In this document: positions 39,884 to 51,076 of the stretch, piece by piece
Layout: every line of letters starts with the position of its first letter
Position numbering within the stretch: position 1 is the stretch's first letter
Assembly (NCBI GenBank): GCA_004154925.1
Contig: QJNS01000304.1
Coordinates: 1 to 64,000 of the forward strand
From: Monosporascus cannonballus
Taxonomy: Eukaryota; Ascomycota; Sordariomycetes; Xylariales
Length of the DNA: 64,000 nt
Direction: 5' to 3'
Translations under genes and position numbers: made by a program
The notes under the pieces: generated by a model
What the model saw: the letters and a program-made list of their open reading frames with translations, nothing else
The model's database searches: none
What the model was told of the DNA's origin: nothing

Positions 39884-39888
39884 GTTTT

Positions 39889-42800
39889 GCTGAAATAGTA
39901 AAGTTACAGTAATTTTTTTTCGAATATAATTTTATATTATAATTCGAATACCTTGAAAATATGTTTTAGAAAAGTGTCATTTTCTCGATATTAGTGTTTT
40001 TTAAATATGGTAAAAGAAAATTCGCTAATGTATAAAGAACTACGAAAATATCATCGTAATGTACTGTTATTATTAAGACGTTATATAAAAGAAATTTGAT
40101 TTTTAAATTTATAGTAATCAAATTCCGTATTTTATTTAAAATTAATAGTAAGATAAGTTTCTGTAATGCTTTTTTGTATTTGTTTTTTAAAAAAAGTAAA
40201 TATATTAAAATTTATTAAACGTTTATAACTTCGTAGATTTTTATATAAATAATATTTAGTTAAATTTTATAATAGATTAGACCATTTGAATATAGGTTAT
40301 AAATATAGCTCGTATTGTTATAATTTAGCGCAAACCTAAATATCTTTTTATATAATACTAAAAAAACATATAGTTAATTTTATTAAATCTTTTTCAAGGT
40401 TTAGCTCTTTGTATAAAATGTCGGCCTTATCGTTTTTTAAACACTTTTTATAAATAATACTCAAATTTAAATACGTTATATTTTCCATATTATATTTATA
40501 GTTTTCTAAATATTAAAGGCGTAAAAAAGATTTCTATTACGTATGAATCTTACTTTAAGAAACCTTTCGTTAAGGAAATATTTGAGTATTCGTAGTACCA
40601 AAATAACAACTAGAACCTTTTATCGAAAGCAACCTAATTAAAATATATTCTTTTTAATTTGCAAGACTATTATGTAATAAATGAAAATTACCTTAATTAT
40701 TTCGTTATTCAAGAATTGCGCTTAATATATTATTTCAAACTTCGAGTTTTAATTTCATAGAATGTTTTAAATTATACATCATTACTAATAGCTTATTAAT
40801 AATTCCACTTTTATTTTTTTTAAAATACTTATATTGTCTATAACGCTTATTAAATTCTGTTTATAAAAGTAATTAAAACTATTATTAGTTTATTAAAGTT
40901 TTTGATAAAGTTTTTATTATTATTAACAAATTCGAAATATACATATACTTTTTTAATTATAATTAACGATGGTTATTGTATAATTATATCGAGGTTTGCG
41001 AGATTTATTTTAATGTGTATTAAATTCACAACATCTTTTAATTATTTTAGTTTTTAGATATATAATTAATATTTTTGCGTTAATTAGTAATTTAACATTT
41101 TAATAGGATTAAAGACCTTTACCAACATATTACGTATATAGTCTGTTTATTTTCGAAAAAACAGGAATATCGTAGAAGTAATATACGACACAAATATTAA
41201 AGTACTTTTGTAATATATAGTTTATTATTTATTAACATTTATTAATACGTTCGTAATATTTCTTAATATGATTAAATATTTAAATAACGTTTCTTCGTTT
41301 TCAAAATATTTTTTATCCGTATTTCTTCTTAATTCTGATAAAGTTTTATTCGTTTTTAAAATCGAGTATAGTAAATTACTTAAATTTATAAAAGCAATCT
41401 TTTATTTCAATAGTTAAATATGACGGCGTTAAATCCTTAATCGAAATATCGTTTAATTAATAATAATCGATTGTAAATCGTGACTTTTTATTTTTTTTCA
41501 AATAGAGAAAATATATAGATATTTCATAAGGGACGTTAAAAATCGATTTGAATTTGTTTGTAATTAATCTTTTAAAATGTTTTTGAAAAACGTATAATTC
41601 GATTTTATTTAGATTATAAATAAGGTAAAATTTAATTAATAATCCTTTTTTAAATTTATTTCATAATATATTTGTTAAAGTTTTATAATTTCGTATTGAA
41701 TTTGGTTTTAATCTTTTTTTCTATTTATAGTATTATAATAATATATATATATTAATGTCTTTAATTTTTCGCATTATTATTATAAGTCGTTATTTAATTA
41801 TTTAAAATTTGCTTTCATAATAACAAAAAGATTTTACACTTTCTTAATATTTAATTCTTTTATATTTAAATTTTTAAATAATCCGGTAATTATCGTAGTT
41901 TTATTGCTGTATTTATGGTTATTTTTGATCGAATATTAAATTTGCTTTTTATTATTTAGTTATCGATAAGCTATAAAGCGAATTTTGTATAGCTAGGTTT
42001 TAATCAATTACTCTATTATATTAATATAACTACGTTTTTTGTTAACTTATATCGTAATCTCTCAACAATACTACATGAAAAATAATTTTCTGCCATTATT
42101 TTTCACTCTAAATCGCGAACAAAATAATTTTATATATAAATATTTCGTTGAACTAGAAGGATATATTATTTTTATCTCTTTTATAATATAAACGCTGTTT
42201 ATATATTTTTATATTAATTTCAATTGATTTACTTTATTTAGTATACTATAATATCTATATAAACTTTCTTAATTTACTAGTAGTATCTATTACTTTATTT
42301 CAATTCGTATATTCAAAATAATTAGATTATTAACGGTTTTTATCCCCGTGTTTAACGCTTTTTATAAAAATCTCCCCCAATTTCTTTAGGTTTTATTATT
42401 TTGAAGCTTTTGTATTAGTAATTTTTGGTTTTCAAAATGTTTTCAAGTTTATTAAATCGTTTTTAAGCTTCTTTTTAAGATCTATTTAATTGGTTTATTT
42501 ATCGCTTTTGTCGCTTTATTTAAGCTTAAATTATAGTACTTTCTTTTCGTTTTTTTCCTGGTTTTAGGTTTAATTAACCATGGATTTTCTATTTATTTTA
42601 TTCCCTTTTATTGTATTGTATATATATCGTCTTTTTATAGATCTCGAGAAAAGATTTGACTTCTCTTTCGTTAACAATTATTTTTATTTTTTAAGTCGAT
42701 AGTGAGCAATACTTATATATAAATATCGGTAATAACCTTTTATTAATGCTTTTATTGTTTTCTAGATAAACTGTATTTCGATTAGTAATTATATTATTTA

Positions 42801-43631
42801 TAGCAGTATATCGAGTTTTCTATAAATATTACCTTTTTTGACCAACCTACTAGGGTTATCTCTTAGTCTTTTTGATTTTGTAAAGTGATTGTTCAAAGAC
42901 ATCGATATTATCATATCTTATTTTTTAAAGCAAATCGAATTGTTTTTAATATATGCGTATTATGCGTTAAGAAATCGTCTTTTTTTATTTCTATTAGAAT
43001 TAATATCCTGTTGGAATATAATAAATAATATGGAATTTACTATTACGATTTAGTATTTCGAAGTAAATACTTTTGATTTATATTTATTATGTTTCTAACT
43101 GTTTTGAAATGCATTTTGTAATTATTTAACAAATTGCTAAGTTAGTGATTTTGGTTGTTTAAATATAATAATCCGGATAAAATATTTTATTGTTGGAATA
43201 TATTAGTAATTGAGTTAGCCGTTTTTATTATTTTCAAATTATTCTTTAGATATAGTAATTTCTTTTTTTTTCTAAAACTTCTCAAGTGCTTTTTATTATT
43301 TTATTTTATATCCCATTCTGCTAAAATTAAAGCATTTAATATAATTTTAGTATTTTTAAAATAATTGCTAAGTTTATTAATTCTAGTACATTACTACAAG
43401 ATATGTTGTTGCTGTTATTATTATATCGAAATGCATTAACATTATTTATATTTTGTAATTTATTATAAGCTTTAACTTCGGAGATTCGAATCTTTTAACA
43501 TGTATTATTGATTATTTATTTTAACGGTTATTACAATGTAATTATTAAACGCTTAAATTGATTTATCTTAAAAGAGTTTCTTTAAATATCCCTTTTAAAG
43601 TTATCGAAAAGCTTAGTGAAGTGGGGCGGGG
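39889..43631 (-). pseudogene. Strongly decayed minus-strand gypsy element J
   Basis: Minus-strand reading recovers RNase H-end residues near 40410-40500 (LSIIYKKCLKNDKADILYK). It also gives an RT active-site region near 41150-41200 (YYFYDIPVFSK, where YLDDILIFSK is usual), closely parallel in DNA to element A. Lys/Asn-rich, gag-like sequence (PKEIGG-type) lies near 42360-42560. It is the most AT-rich copy. Integrase should lie toward 39889, but I could not read it. Element C may have inserted into J, giving the GTTTT junction. The 43155-43364 plus frame is a shadow. Confidence 0.6.
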
Positions 43632-43905
43632 TGTTACACCCATGGTCAGGCTCGGCTGATCAGAAAGTCCGAGCTTCGCATGTATATTAAGAAGTTCTTT
43701 TTCGCCATGGGTTCAACCCCTAGGCATCTTCGGCCACCATCACCACTCAGCATGTTTTCTACCACTTCAGTCATCGAGGTTCAACACCAGCAATACAGTC
43801 AGATTAAGTTCTTCATTTTTCGACAATCCCATTCCGTACCGTGACATAAAATGGTTATCCGCACTGATCAAGATCAATTCTCCCAACCCCAGTTCATTAG
43901 CTATA
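43632..43905 (+). repeat. LTR and adjoining leader of a partial retrotransposon
   Basis: A GC-richer patch beginning TGTTACACCC and, at 43846, ending GTACCGTGACA (215 bp), with a TATA-like TGTATATTAAG inside. About 60 bp of ordinary sequence (TGGTTATCCGCACTGATC...) follows, which could be the primer-site/leader region before truncation near 43905. No clear TSD: CGGGG on the left, TAAAA on the right. The superfamily is uncertain; Ty1/copia is possible. Confidence 0.45.
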
Positions 43906-44884
43906 AATATTTCTTACTGTTAATTTTGTTTTAAACCTAAGTAAATTAAAGATATTATTGTAATAACATAGAAATTCCTTTCATCACAACTTATTAAATT
44001 AAATTTCGGCATTCATTTTTTTGTTTATTATTTCCAATACTGTTTTTAAACTGTGTTCAAATTTTCGTAACTATTATAAATTTTTATTTTTTAAGTTCAT
44101 TATTTTGAGAATAAAGTTATACGCTACTTTTAATATCGGCTTGAACGAAATAATCGTATTTTTAATAAACTTTTTTATTATAGACTTTATTAATAAAATA
44201 ACAATTATTTGTTAATTTAAGAAATATTTAAAGTATGTTCCGTATTATATTAGAAAGAATTATAGTTTTATCGAAATTCTATTAAATGATTTTTAGTTAG
44301 GAGGTTCTGAAACTTTTTTTATTTTTTTGTCAAATTTTAACTTAGTCTATTAAACTGCTCGTATTGGTTTTCTTGAAATAAAAACTTTGAATTTCCGTTT
44401 ATTTTAGCCTTTGTAAGCCTTTTTTTATTACTCAGAAAGGTTATTCTTTTATTATTTTCGAATTAGTTAAGCTAGTTAGTTAGTTAATCTAGGTTTGAAA
44501 ATACCGTTTCGATATAAAAATAAGTCGTTTTCTTTTTTTCTTTTATTTTTAAAAATATTTATAGTTTTTTTAAGAAGATAAAAGATTAATTTAGTTTTAT
44601 TTTACTAATTAGTAAGTAATAGATTAAAAGTATTGAGTAAAGATTAATAGTATTGTTAAGTAAAAGCTAATAATATATAATTGTTGAAAGATTTCATTAA
44701 TTGTTAACTTTTAATTATATAAAGTACATATATAAAAATATCATAAAGATTTAAATAATACATAATCTTAATTATATTTTATAAAAATAAAAGTTTTGTA
44801 AATAATAAATATATATATTTATTTTAATTAATTAATTTACAATTATGATAGATAAAATCGAACTTATTGATGTATTACTCATAA
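43906..44884. other. AT-rich sequence, nothing recognised
   Basis: No LTR ends or domain were recognised. The 64-codon plus frame at 44021-44215 is Phe/Ile/Leu-rich, typical of chance frames in AT-rich DNA. Confidence 0.5.
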
Positions 44885-45010
44885 ATTAATAATCTGACTT
44901 TTTACCTTATTATTTATAAAATGATAGTCTGTTACGTTGTTCGATTTACCTAGTTTTTGCTATTTCTGTTACGACCGTTTTTAAAGGCCGTAGTTCATTA
45001 GGTCGTAATA
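44885..45010 (-). repeat. Fragment of LTR family H
   Basis: On the minus strand it starts TATTACGACC (decayed TGTTACGACC) at 45010 and shares AACGGTCGTAACAGAAA with the LTR at 45341-45655. The distal half is missing. Confidence 0.55.
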
Positions 45011-45238
45011 TTCGCTAAGTATGCTATAGTATATTAAGTAGGAGAAAGCGACCTTTTAATTGAAATATATATGCTCTACTTTTAAGTTATAAAAAAGTAC
45101 TAATATTGTAAATACATAATTAGAAAAACATTATTAAAATTATAATAGTTTTATAAGTAATAAAAACGTATAAAAAAGTGTATATAATAAATTGTTATAC
45201 TTGCACTATGTCGCTATGCTATTAAAGCAAAAGATCAA

Positions 45239-45324
45239 TGAAATAAACGCAAATGTAATAATTATCTAGGCGCTTTCAGCTTTATATATACTGGAAGTCT
45301 ATTACGAGTAACTAGGCCGTAGTA
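45239..45324 (-). repeat. Diverged solo copy of the TRIM terminal repeat
   Basis: About 86 bp resembling both terminal repeats of the 14399-14829 element (AACGCAAATGTAATAATTAT, CTTTCAGCTTTA, ACTAGGCCGTAGTA). No convincing TSD. It shows that the TRIM-like family has more than one member. Confidence 0.5.
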
Positions 45325-45340
45325 TAAATACTTAGCTAAG

Positions 45341-45655
45341 TGTGACGGCTAAGAGTTTAACGAACTATTAAAGCTAAGTCGTACGGGTTTATATTGGCAG
45401 AAATATCGTAAGATTTTGAGCAATGGATATAGCAACTAGTTGCCCTTCGTAATACTAAAAATATTTTGGATAACGAAGTTTTATTGCAAACTGTTCTTAT
45501 TTAACTATGGACATAACGAACGTATATATCTTAATCTGGCTTATTGGCTTACTAGCAGTAAGTTGGCAATTCGTTATATAATCTGACTTCCTTGGTCTTT
45601 TTAGCTGTTTCTGTTACGACCGTTTCTGGAGGCCGTGGCTTATTAGAACGTAATA
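45341..45655 (-). repeat. Solo LTR of family H
   Basis: A 315-bp LTR with perfect TSD CTAAG (45336-45340, 45656-45660). The minus-strand 3' half (ending CCGTCACA) is the reverse complement match of the LTR A end; the 5' half is family-specific (AAGCCACGGCC, AACTTACTGCTAG). Confidence 0.85.
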
Positions 45656-45660
45656 CTAAG

Positions 45661-45689
45661 GCTAAATTAATGAAAGTTATATAGTAATT

Positions 45690-45776
<87 letters not shown>

Positions 45777-47600
45777 CATTGCACAAACAAATGGAATCTA
45801 TTAATATATTCAATATTTTTGAAATAAGTTTAATTAATTTTTTTAATAATTATTTTAAGTAAAAAGAAATCCAGACGTTAATTTTAAAGCTGTTGATTGT
45901 ATACACGAAATCGCCGTATATATATTAAAAACCCGATTTAACTATATTTATTTTAAAGAGATATTATTTTAAATTTGCAAACGTTAAGATTAATCGAAAA
46001 AGAACTTAATTATAGATTAAAATTTGAAGTTAAATACACGAAATTGTTTTACAAGGTTTTAATGTTTTTTTAAATTAACGAGTTTATTATTTATTTACTG
46101 TATTATAAAACACGTTGAAATTATTAAGCGTTAAAATGCGTTATAAAGAAAAAAAAGACCTTTCGCTTAATCTTATCAAAAATGCACTTTTGAAAGTTTT
46201 TATACTATAATATAAAAATGTTTAAAAAATACTGCATATTCATTTAAATTCGAATTATAAACTATAATGTTCTAAAAAAGAATATTAATAATTTCGATAA
46301 AACGAACTGCTTAATAGAGTTTTTAACAATAAAACATACAATAATTTTTGATATTACAAAAGATAAAAAGTATTTAAAGAATTTAAAAAAGTAAGTTAAT
46401 AAAGTATCATTATATAAGTTATTAGTTTTTTAAAATATGTTTATATTTATTTTTATTATGAAAAGAAAACATTACTCTTGTATTTATTAACGATATATTT
46501 GTTAAAAAAATAAATGAAAACTCTCTTTAAATAATAACAATAATGAGCGGTAAAGAATTTAAACTAAAATTTAATCAATCTTTTATAAACAAACTGAAAA
46601 CGATGCGAAATAATAAAAATATTTTTATTCTATTTGTAATAGTGAAAATATATATAAATAAACAAATTTAGATAAAGATTTACGTGGATAACAACTATGT
46701 TGCAATTTATATATTTTTATATCAGTTATTCTTTTTATATTTATCGTATTTTATATTTCATTTAAAACGTATTTGGTTATTTTATATAAAGAGTGTAATA
46801 TAATTTTATTATATTTATATCGTTAAAAAAGAAAAAAAAACATTTGTTATTGGCTTTTATAATAGGTTCAAAATTACTATCTTGTTCGATAATATTTAAT
46901 GCTGCTTTGTTAAAATTTAGTTTTTTTATTTCATTTTAATATAGTTTTTTTCGATATAGAAGTTTTTAAATTATATTTATAATAGCGATCTTGCTTTTTA
47001 TTTTTCTCCACATTTACTTAATAAAAACCTTTCAAAATAACTTTTTTAAAAAACGTTATTTTCTAACATAAGGTTAAAGATTATTAACTAAATTCGCCGG
47101 CAAAAATATTTAAATCGGTTAATTGTTTTACGAAAAATATTGTAGTATTCGTATAAAAACCTTTTCTTAAAAAACCGGTTAAATTACGTAAAAGAATGAT
47201 ATTTTAAGTATATATTAAATAATGGAAAATAAACATTTTTTTAAAATAATATTTTAATTATATAAAATAATAATAAAAGTGTAAATAAAAATATTTAAAA
47301 GAGTTATTTATAAAAAATAAAATCAAAAAATATAACGTTTATAATAAGTCCCGTCAAAATGTTTGTATATACAAAATAAGGTATAAGTATATTTTATGAA
47401 AAACAAATTCCATTATTTTTTGATTATATTATTATTATATTATTTCAATTTATAATTACGTTTTGTTAAAAATTATTGCATTTATTAATATATCCCATTG
47501 GTTAATATAATATATTAATAATTATGCTAATGTTAAGGTAATTAAAGGTGTTAGTTTACCTTTGCGTATTGTGGGAATAGTTATTGTTTGCAGTGGATGT
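45661..47600. other. AT-rich sequence with a TAA microsatellite, no gene recognised
   Basis: No domain or LTR could be read. A (TAA)n tract of about 28 units occupies 45690-45775 uninterrupted. Confidence 0.5.
45690..45775. repeat. TAA trinucleotide microsatellite
   Basis: About 28 perfect TAA units in an otherwise non-repetitive AT-rich spacer. Confidence 0.95.
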
Positions 47601-47941
47601 CTAATTTGCATTGCGCGGGTGGGCCTGGAGAAGTTGGCGTACGGTCAACGGAGACTGACCATTCCGGTTTAGACTAGTGCCTGGCGGTTCAAGTGGTGAT
47701 CAGAGAGAAAGTCGAAGCACTCGAGGAATCTCCTTTCCGCAATGGGTAAAAAGACCCAACGTAACCTCAAATGCCAAAAACAAGGGCCTTTGTGGGGTCA
47801 ATTGCCAAGGGCAGACGTGGATCGGTGCTGGAAGACTTCAACACCACGAAGAGAAGGGAACAGCATCCACAAGCACTCTCTGTACCTAATCGAAAAAAAT
47901 ATTCATTCCTAATACCTGAAATTCGTGAGCGTGCATGTTCG

Positions 47942-49759
47942 TCAGAAGCCCAAATCATCCAATCCCCGAATAATCCCCGAAAACATATCATTCTTCTCCG
48001 GTGGCACCTCCGTTACCGCACCACGAATGACACCAACAAATACCTTCTTCGGCGGCGGCAGCTCCGTGCTACGCTCCTTCCACTGCCGGCCCGCCATGGC
48101 ATCCGTCAGTGCCTCCTCATCGACCCGCGCTAGCGGGGCGTCATCCGAGAAGCCGGATTCCTCCTCAGTAGCCATAACCGTACGTTCAACCCCGGCGCCC
48201 CCGCCGAGACTCATCCCAGGTGTCGCACGGCGCTGCGCCATCATCTGCGAAGCCGTCGCCTGCGACACAGGGGCCACGCCCCTGGGAAGCCCGACGCCCT
48301 GGCTCCAGTTGAAGAACATGGCGCGGTCCCAGATCTCCTTAATGCGCCGCAGCTCCTGGTGATTGTTGCCGTAGTAGGAGCGCTCGTGGGCGTCCTGTGG
48401 GAGAGCGGCGTCGGGGAAATTGACGAAGCTGGCGCGGCCCATCATGGAGAAGGGCCGAAGCTTCTCCTTGAAGCGCTGCAGGAAGCCGCGCATGTCTCGT
48501 TCGAGCCACTTCTCTTCCCACTGGAGCATGATATACACGTGATAGGTACAGTCACGCCAGCGGAAGGCGCTCGCAGAGCGCTTCTTTTGGGCTGCCTGGC
48601 CGCCGGCGTGGATCCATGTCACCTGGAGCAGGGCCTGCTCGCCTGTGAAGAGCTTTCGGAACTGCAAGAACTCTTGGCGGATAATGTTAGTGATCTCCGT
48701 GATGGCGTTTTCCCTGTTTTTAAAAAGGAAGGATGCGTAGATGCTGTAAGACCGGTTGGTAGGGAAAGATTTTGTGATTTCCTCGGACCACTGCGCTACG
48801 AGTGTTTCGTGGAGGAAGCGGGTCGACTTCTCTTGCATTGTACGGCGCTTGAGCTGCCTGACTAACTCCTTCTCCCGGATGTTCTTGTCGACCAGCTTGT
48901 CGAAGTCGTTCTTGTTGCCGTCGTAATAGACGAGGAAACGGACTCCAAGCTCGGACTGGGTCTGCGAGAGATCGCATAGCCAGGAGCTGTCCATGGTGAC
49001 CTGGTCGGGCCACTGAGTGGTGTAAAAGCGGTACATGGTGGCCATGAACTCGTTCATGGCGTTTGACCGGGGGAACCAGGTGAACCTACCGGCCGTCACA
49101 AGACCCTCCTTGTTTGAGAGCTTCTGGACGCGCAACTTCAGCTCAACCACGACGCCAAAGTTGCCGTGCCCGGCACCGCAAAGGGCCCAGAAGAGCCGGC
49201 CCTTGTCCGAGCCTGGATCGTCACTATCCGAGACGGTGACCACGTTTCCGTCGGCGGTGACGATTGTAACCTCCTTCAGGGTGTCGCAGCCCATGCCGAA
49301 GCTTCTAGTGAAAGGACTGAGGCCACCTCCCAAGAGGAAGCCGCTCACACCCACGGTGGGACAACGCCCGCCGTTGATGATCCACCCGTCGTAACGGCCG
49401 TTGACCAATTTCTTGTACGCGTGGCCCCATTGGGCGCCGCCTTGGAGGGTGACGGTCTTGGCGTTCATGTCGAGGTCGACCTTGTTCATCCTCACAAGGT
49501 CCAGTAGGATGCCCTGCTCGGCGGTGGAGGAGCCCGAGTAGGAATGGCCGCCGTTCTTGATGGTGATACTCACCCCCCGAGAGGATGCTTCCTTGATGAT
49601 GGTCTGGACATGAGCGGTGCCTTCGGGTTGGACAACGCAGGTGGGTCGAGAGAAGCGGTATAGGAGATTGGGGACCGCGACGGACCGTTCGTACTCCACC
49701 TCCCCGGGGCGGAAGACCGGAATGGCCGGGTGGGTGATGATTTTCATGACATCATCCAT
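47942..49759 (-). CDS. FAD-linked oxidoreductase, berberine-bridge (BBE) type
   Basis: Intact single-exon gene of 605 residues. The family (VAO/PCMH fold) oxidises small organic substrates through covalently bound FAD, with O2 as usual acceptor; the substrate is not predictable. Residues 35-210 form the FAD-binding domain: His72 in NGGHSYSG and Cys133 in GGRCPTVG match the two FAD-attachment residues of bicovalent members, followed by GGG at 144-146. Residues 215-440 are the substrate domain. The BBE C-terminal motif is at about 445-489 (SFVNFPD, SYYGNNHQEL, FNWSQGVG). A tail of about 115 residues after it is unusual and rich in Ala, Glu and Pro. No signal peptide, so probably cytosolic. The start is supported by the context CACCATGG; Met5 is an alternative. 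Its normal GC content contrasts with the RIP-degraded flanks. Confidence 0.93.
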   Translation of the reverse strand: MDDVMKIITHPAIPVFRPGEVEYERSVAVPNLLYRFSRPTCVVQPEGTAHVQTIIKEASSRGVSITIKNGGHSYSGSSTAEQGILLDLVRMNKVDLDMNAKTVTLQGGAQWGHAYKKLVNGRYDGWIINGGRCPTVGVSGFLLGGGLSPFTRSFGMGCDTLKEVTIVTADGNVVTVSDSDDPGSDKGRLFWALCGAGHGNFGVVVELKLRVQKLSNKEGLVTAGRFTWFPRSNAMNEFMATMYRFYTTQWPDQVTMDSSWLCDLSQTQSELGVRFLVYYDGNKNDFDKLVDKNIREKELVRQLKRRTMQEKSTRFLHETLVAQWSEEITKSFPTNRSYSIYASFLFKNRENAITEITNIIRQEFLQFRKLFTGEQALLQVTWIHAGGQAAQKKRSASAFRWRDCTYHVYIMLQWEEKWLERDMRGFLQRFKEKLRPFSMMGRASFVNFPDAALPQDAHERSYYGNNHQELRRIKEIWDRAMFFNWSQGVGLPRGVAPVSQATASQMMAQRRATPGMSLGGGAGVERTVMATEEESGFSDDAPLARVDEEALTDAMAGRQWKERSTELPPPKKVFVGVIRGAVTEVPPEKNDMFSGIIRGLDDLGF

Positions 49760-49870
49760 GGTGACGAGGATGGAGTGACTGGGGCCACCTCACTCAACAA
49801 GAAAAAGGGGAGTTTGGGAGTTTTTTGCCGTTCTGGTCGGCTAAGACCGAAATGTTGCGCTTGAAGGGGG

Positions 49871-49877
49871 TATATAT
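49871..49877. promoter_or_regulatory. TATA box in a short divergent promoter
   Basis: TATATAT lies 112 bp upstream of the oxidoreductase start and reads as ATATATA on its strand, a usual distance for a fungal promoter with an about 80-nt leader. It is also 51 bp upstream of the plus-strand ORF at 49928, so the 168-bp intergenic region could serve both directions. Confidence 0.55.
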
Positions 49878-49927
49878 GAGTACCCTGATATTATGCCCAT
49901 CGCGCCGGCTTAACACTCTCCTCAATA

Positions 49928-50176
49928 ATGAGCTGGAGACAGAGACAAGCTGTCAGTGACGTCCTCATCTGTTTGGCAATTCTGCTGATGATTGACGACG
50001 CCATATCCCCAACGGGGTTCCTGCCCAAGATAGAAACTCAAGAAGGCGCGTCAAGCGCTGCGAATCTTGGGATGCATCCTGGCGACTATGTTACCATCGA
50101 AGAGGGCTGCGTATCTGCCTCCTCCCCACACGGGTGTCACACTTGGGCTCAATTCAGGCAGCATGTTGACATCTAA
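49928..50176 (+). CDS. Possible small hypothetical protein, divergent to the oxidoreductase
   Basis: An 82-codon frame in normal-composition DNA, starting ATG with A at -3 and a TATA box 51 bp upstream. A hydrophobic segment at residues about 10-21 (DVLICLAILLMI) could be a signal anchor, followed by a short polar domain with three Cys/His (GCVSASSPHGCHTW). No family is recognised. It could be the first exon of a larger gene or chance; transcription evidence would decide. Confidence 0.35.
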   Translation: MSWRQRQAVSDVLICLAILLMIDDAISPTGFLPKIETQEGASSAANLGMHPGDYVTIEEGCVSASSPHGCHTWAQFRQHVDI

Positions 50177-50849
50177 GCAAAAGAAAAACCCTTGTAGTCG
50201 CATGTTTCGGGTAGGGCGTCTTCACTAAGTTACGTAGTCAAAGGAAGAGCAGTATTAGCGGTACTAGGTACACAGCGGTTCTTAGCCGTATTCTGGACAG
50301 GGAAACCGTTGACACCTTCGGACGGCTATGCGGAGATTATCGGCTACGTTGATGTCTTGGGCCTCTAGTGGTGTATCTTGAGGGTGCAGGATTGGATGTA
50401 GCTCCCACGACGTGCTTGTGCTCTTCGCGATTTTTCAACGAAATATGGATGCCCAACCGCGGGGAGGGTTGCGTTCTTTGCCGCGACGGCACCGAAGAAA
50501 CTGCCACATCGTTGACTCCCGCACCGTGGCATTCTTTGTTCTTGTTGTTGACTAACACTTGCAGTGACAATCATGAACTTGGCTAGCCCTTATGGGATGT
50601 GCCAACGGCAGCATGTTAATTGCTGCATTCAAGAGATAGGGGAGGCCGGAGATGGGGCAGTTCTGCGGAGAGGGTTTAATGTGATAGGTGGCGGCTATGG
50701 GGCTGGGCACACGGGCGTCAGGAGCTTCGCTCGCCCCTTCATTATCGAGGTTACATAGGACCAGAGCCCAAGCAAAGAAAAGCGTGTCGAAGCCTTGGTA
50801 AGAGATGGTCCGTTGCTGCCTGAGATGTGAGATATCATTTTGAAGAGAA
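50177..50849. other. Non-RIPed intergenic sequence, no gene recognised
   Basis: Balanced base composition and several overlapping short frames on both strands (for example 50368-50586 plus, 50552-50902 minus). None has a recognisable domain. It may hold untranslated or decayed genic sequence from the island. Confidence 0.4.
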
Positions 50850-50857
50850 GAGCGGCC

Positions 50858-51068
50858 TAGGGTTTGCAATGGGTACCCAAATGGGTACCCATCACTACCC
50901 ACGACGTAAATTCACACGTCATAAAAGCTTAATACTTAGGGTTTCCTAGAAATATTTATTATATAAGTAATTCTGTATTGTTTACAGATGTTTATTATTT
51001 ATTTATGATTGAAAATATCACCCGTGGGTAGTGATGGGTACCTATTTGGGTACCCATTGCAAACTCTA
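50858..51068. mobile_element. hAT-type MITE (211 bp)
   Basis: Terminal inverted repeats of about 46 bp (left 50858-50903, right 51023-51068) differ at two positions. They start TAGGGTTTGCAATGGG (right end TAGAGTTTGCAATGGG) and include the sub-repeat ATGGGTACCC twice. The flanks carry an exact 8-bp duplication GAGCGGCC (50850-50857, 51069-51076), the length typical of hAT transposition. The interior is about 120 bp of AT-rich DNA without coding potential, so it is non-autonomous. Short frames at 50999-51235 and 51009-51194 are artefacts of the repeats. Confidence 0.85.
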
Positions 51069-51076
51069 GAGCGGCC

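Noticed and set aside
45690..45775. Regular TAA repeat considered as a CRISPR or telomere-like array
   Set aside because: Simple trinucleotide microsatellite without spacers.
47677..48133. Frames of 70 and 120 codons on the plus strand and 74 on the minus near the oxidoreductase 3' end
   Set aside because: They overlap the gene end or its 3' region and show no domain or start context.
48359..49507. Several frames of 60-168 codons on both strands over the oxidoreductase
   Set aside because: Shadows of the GC-rich 605-codon gene, whose product has recognisable FAD and BBE motifs.
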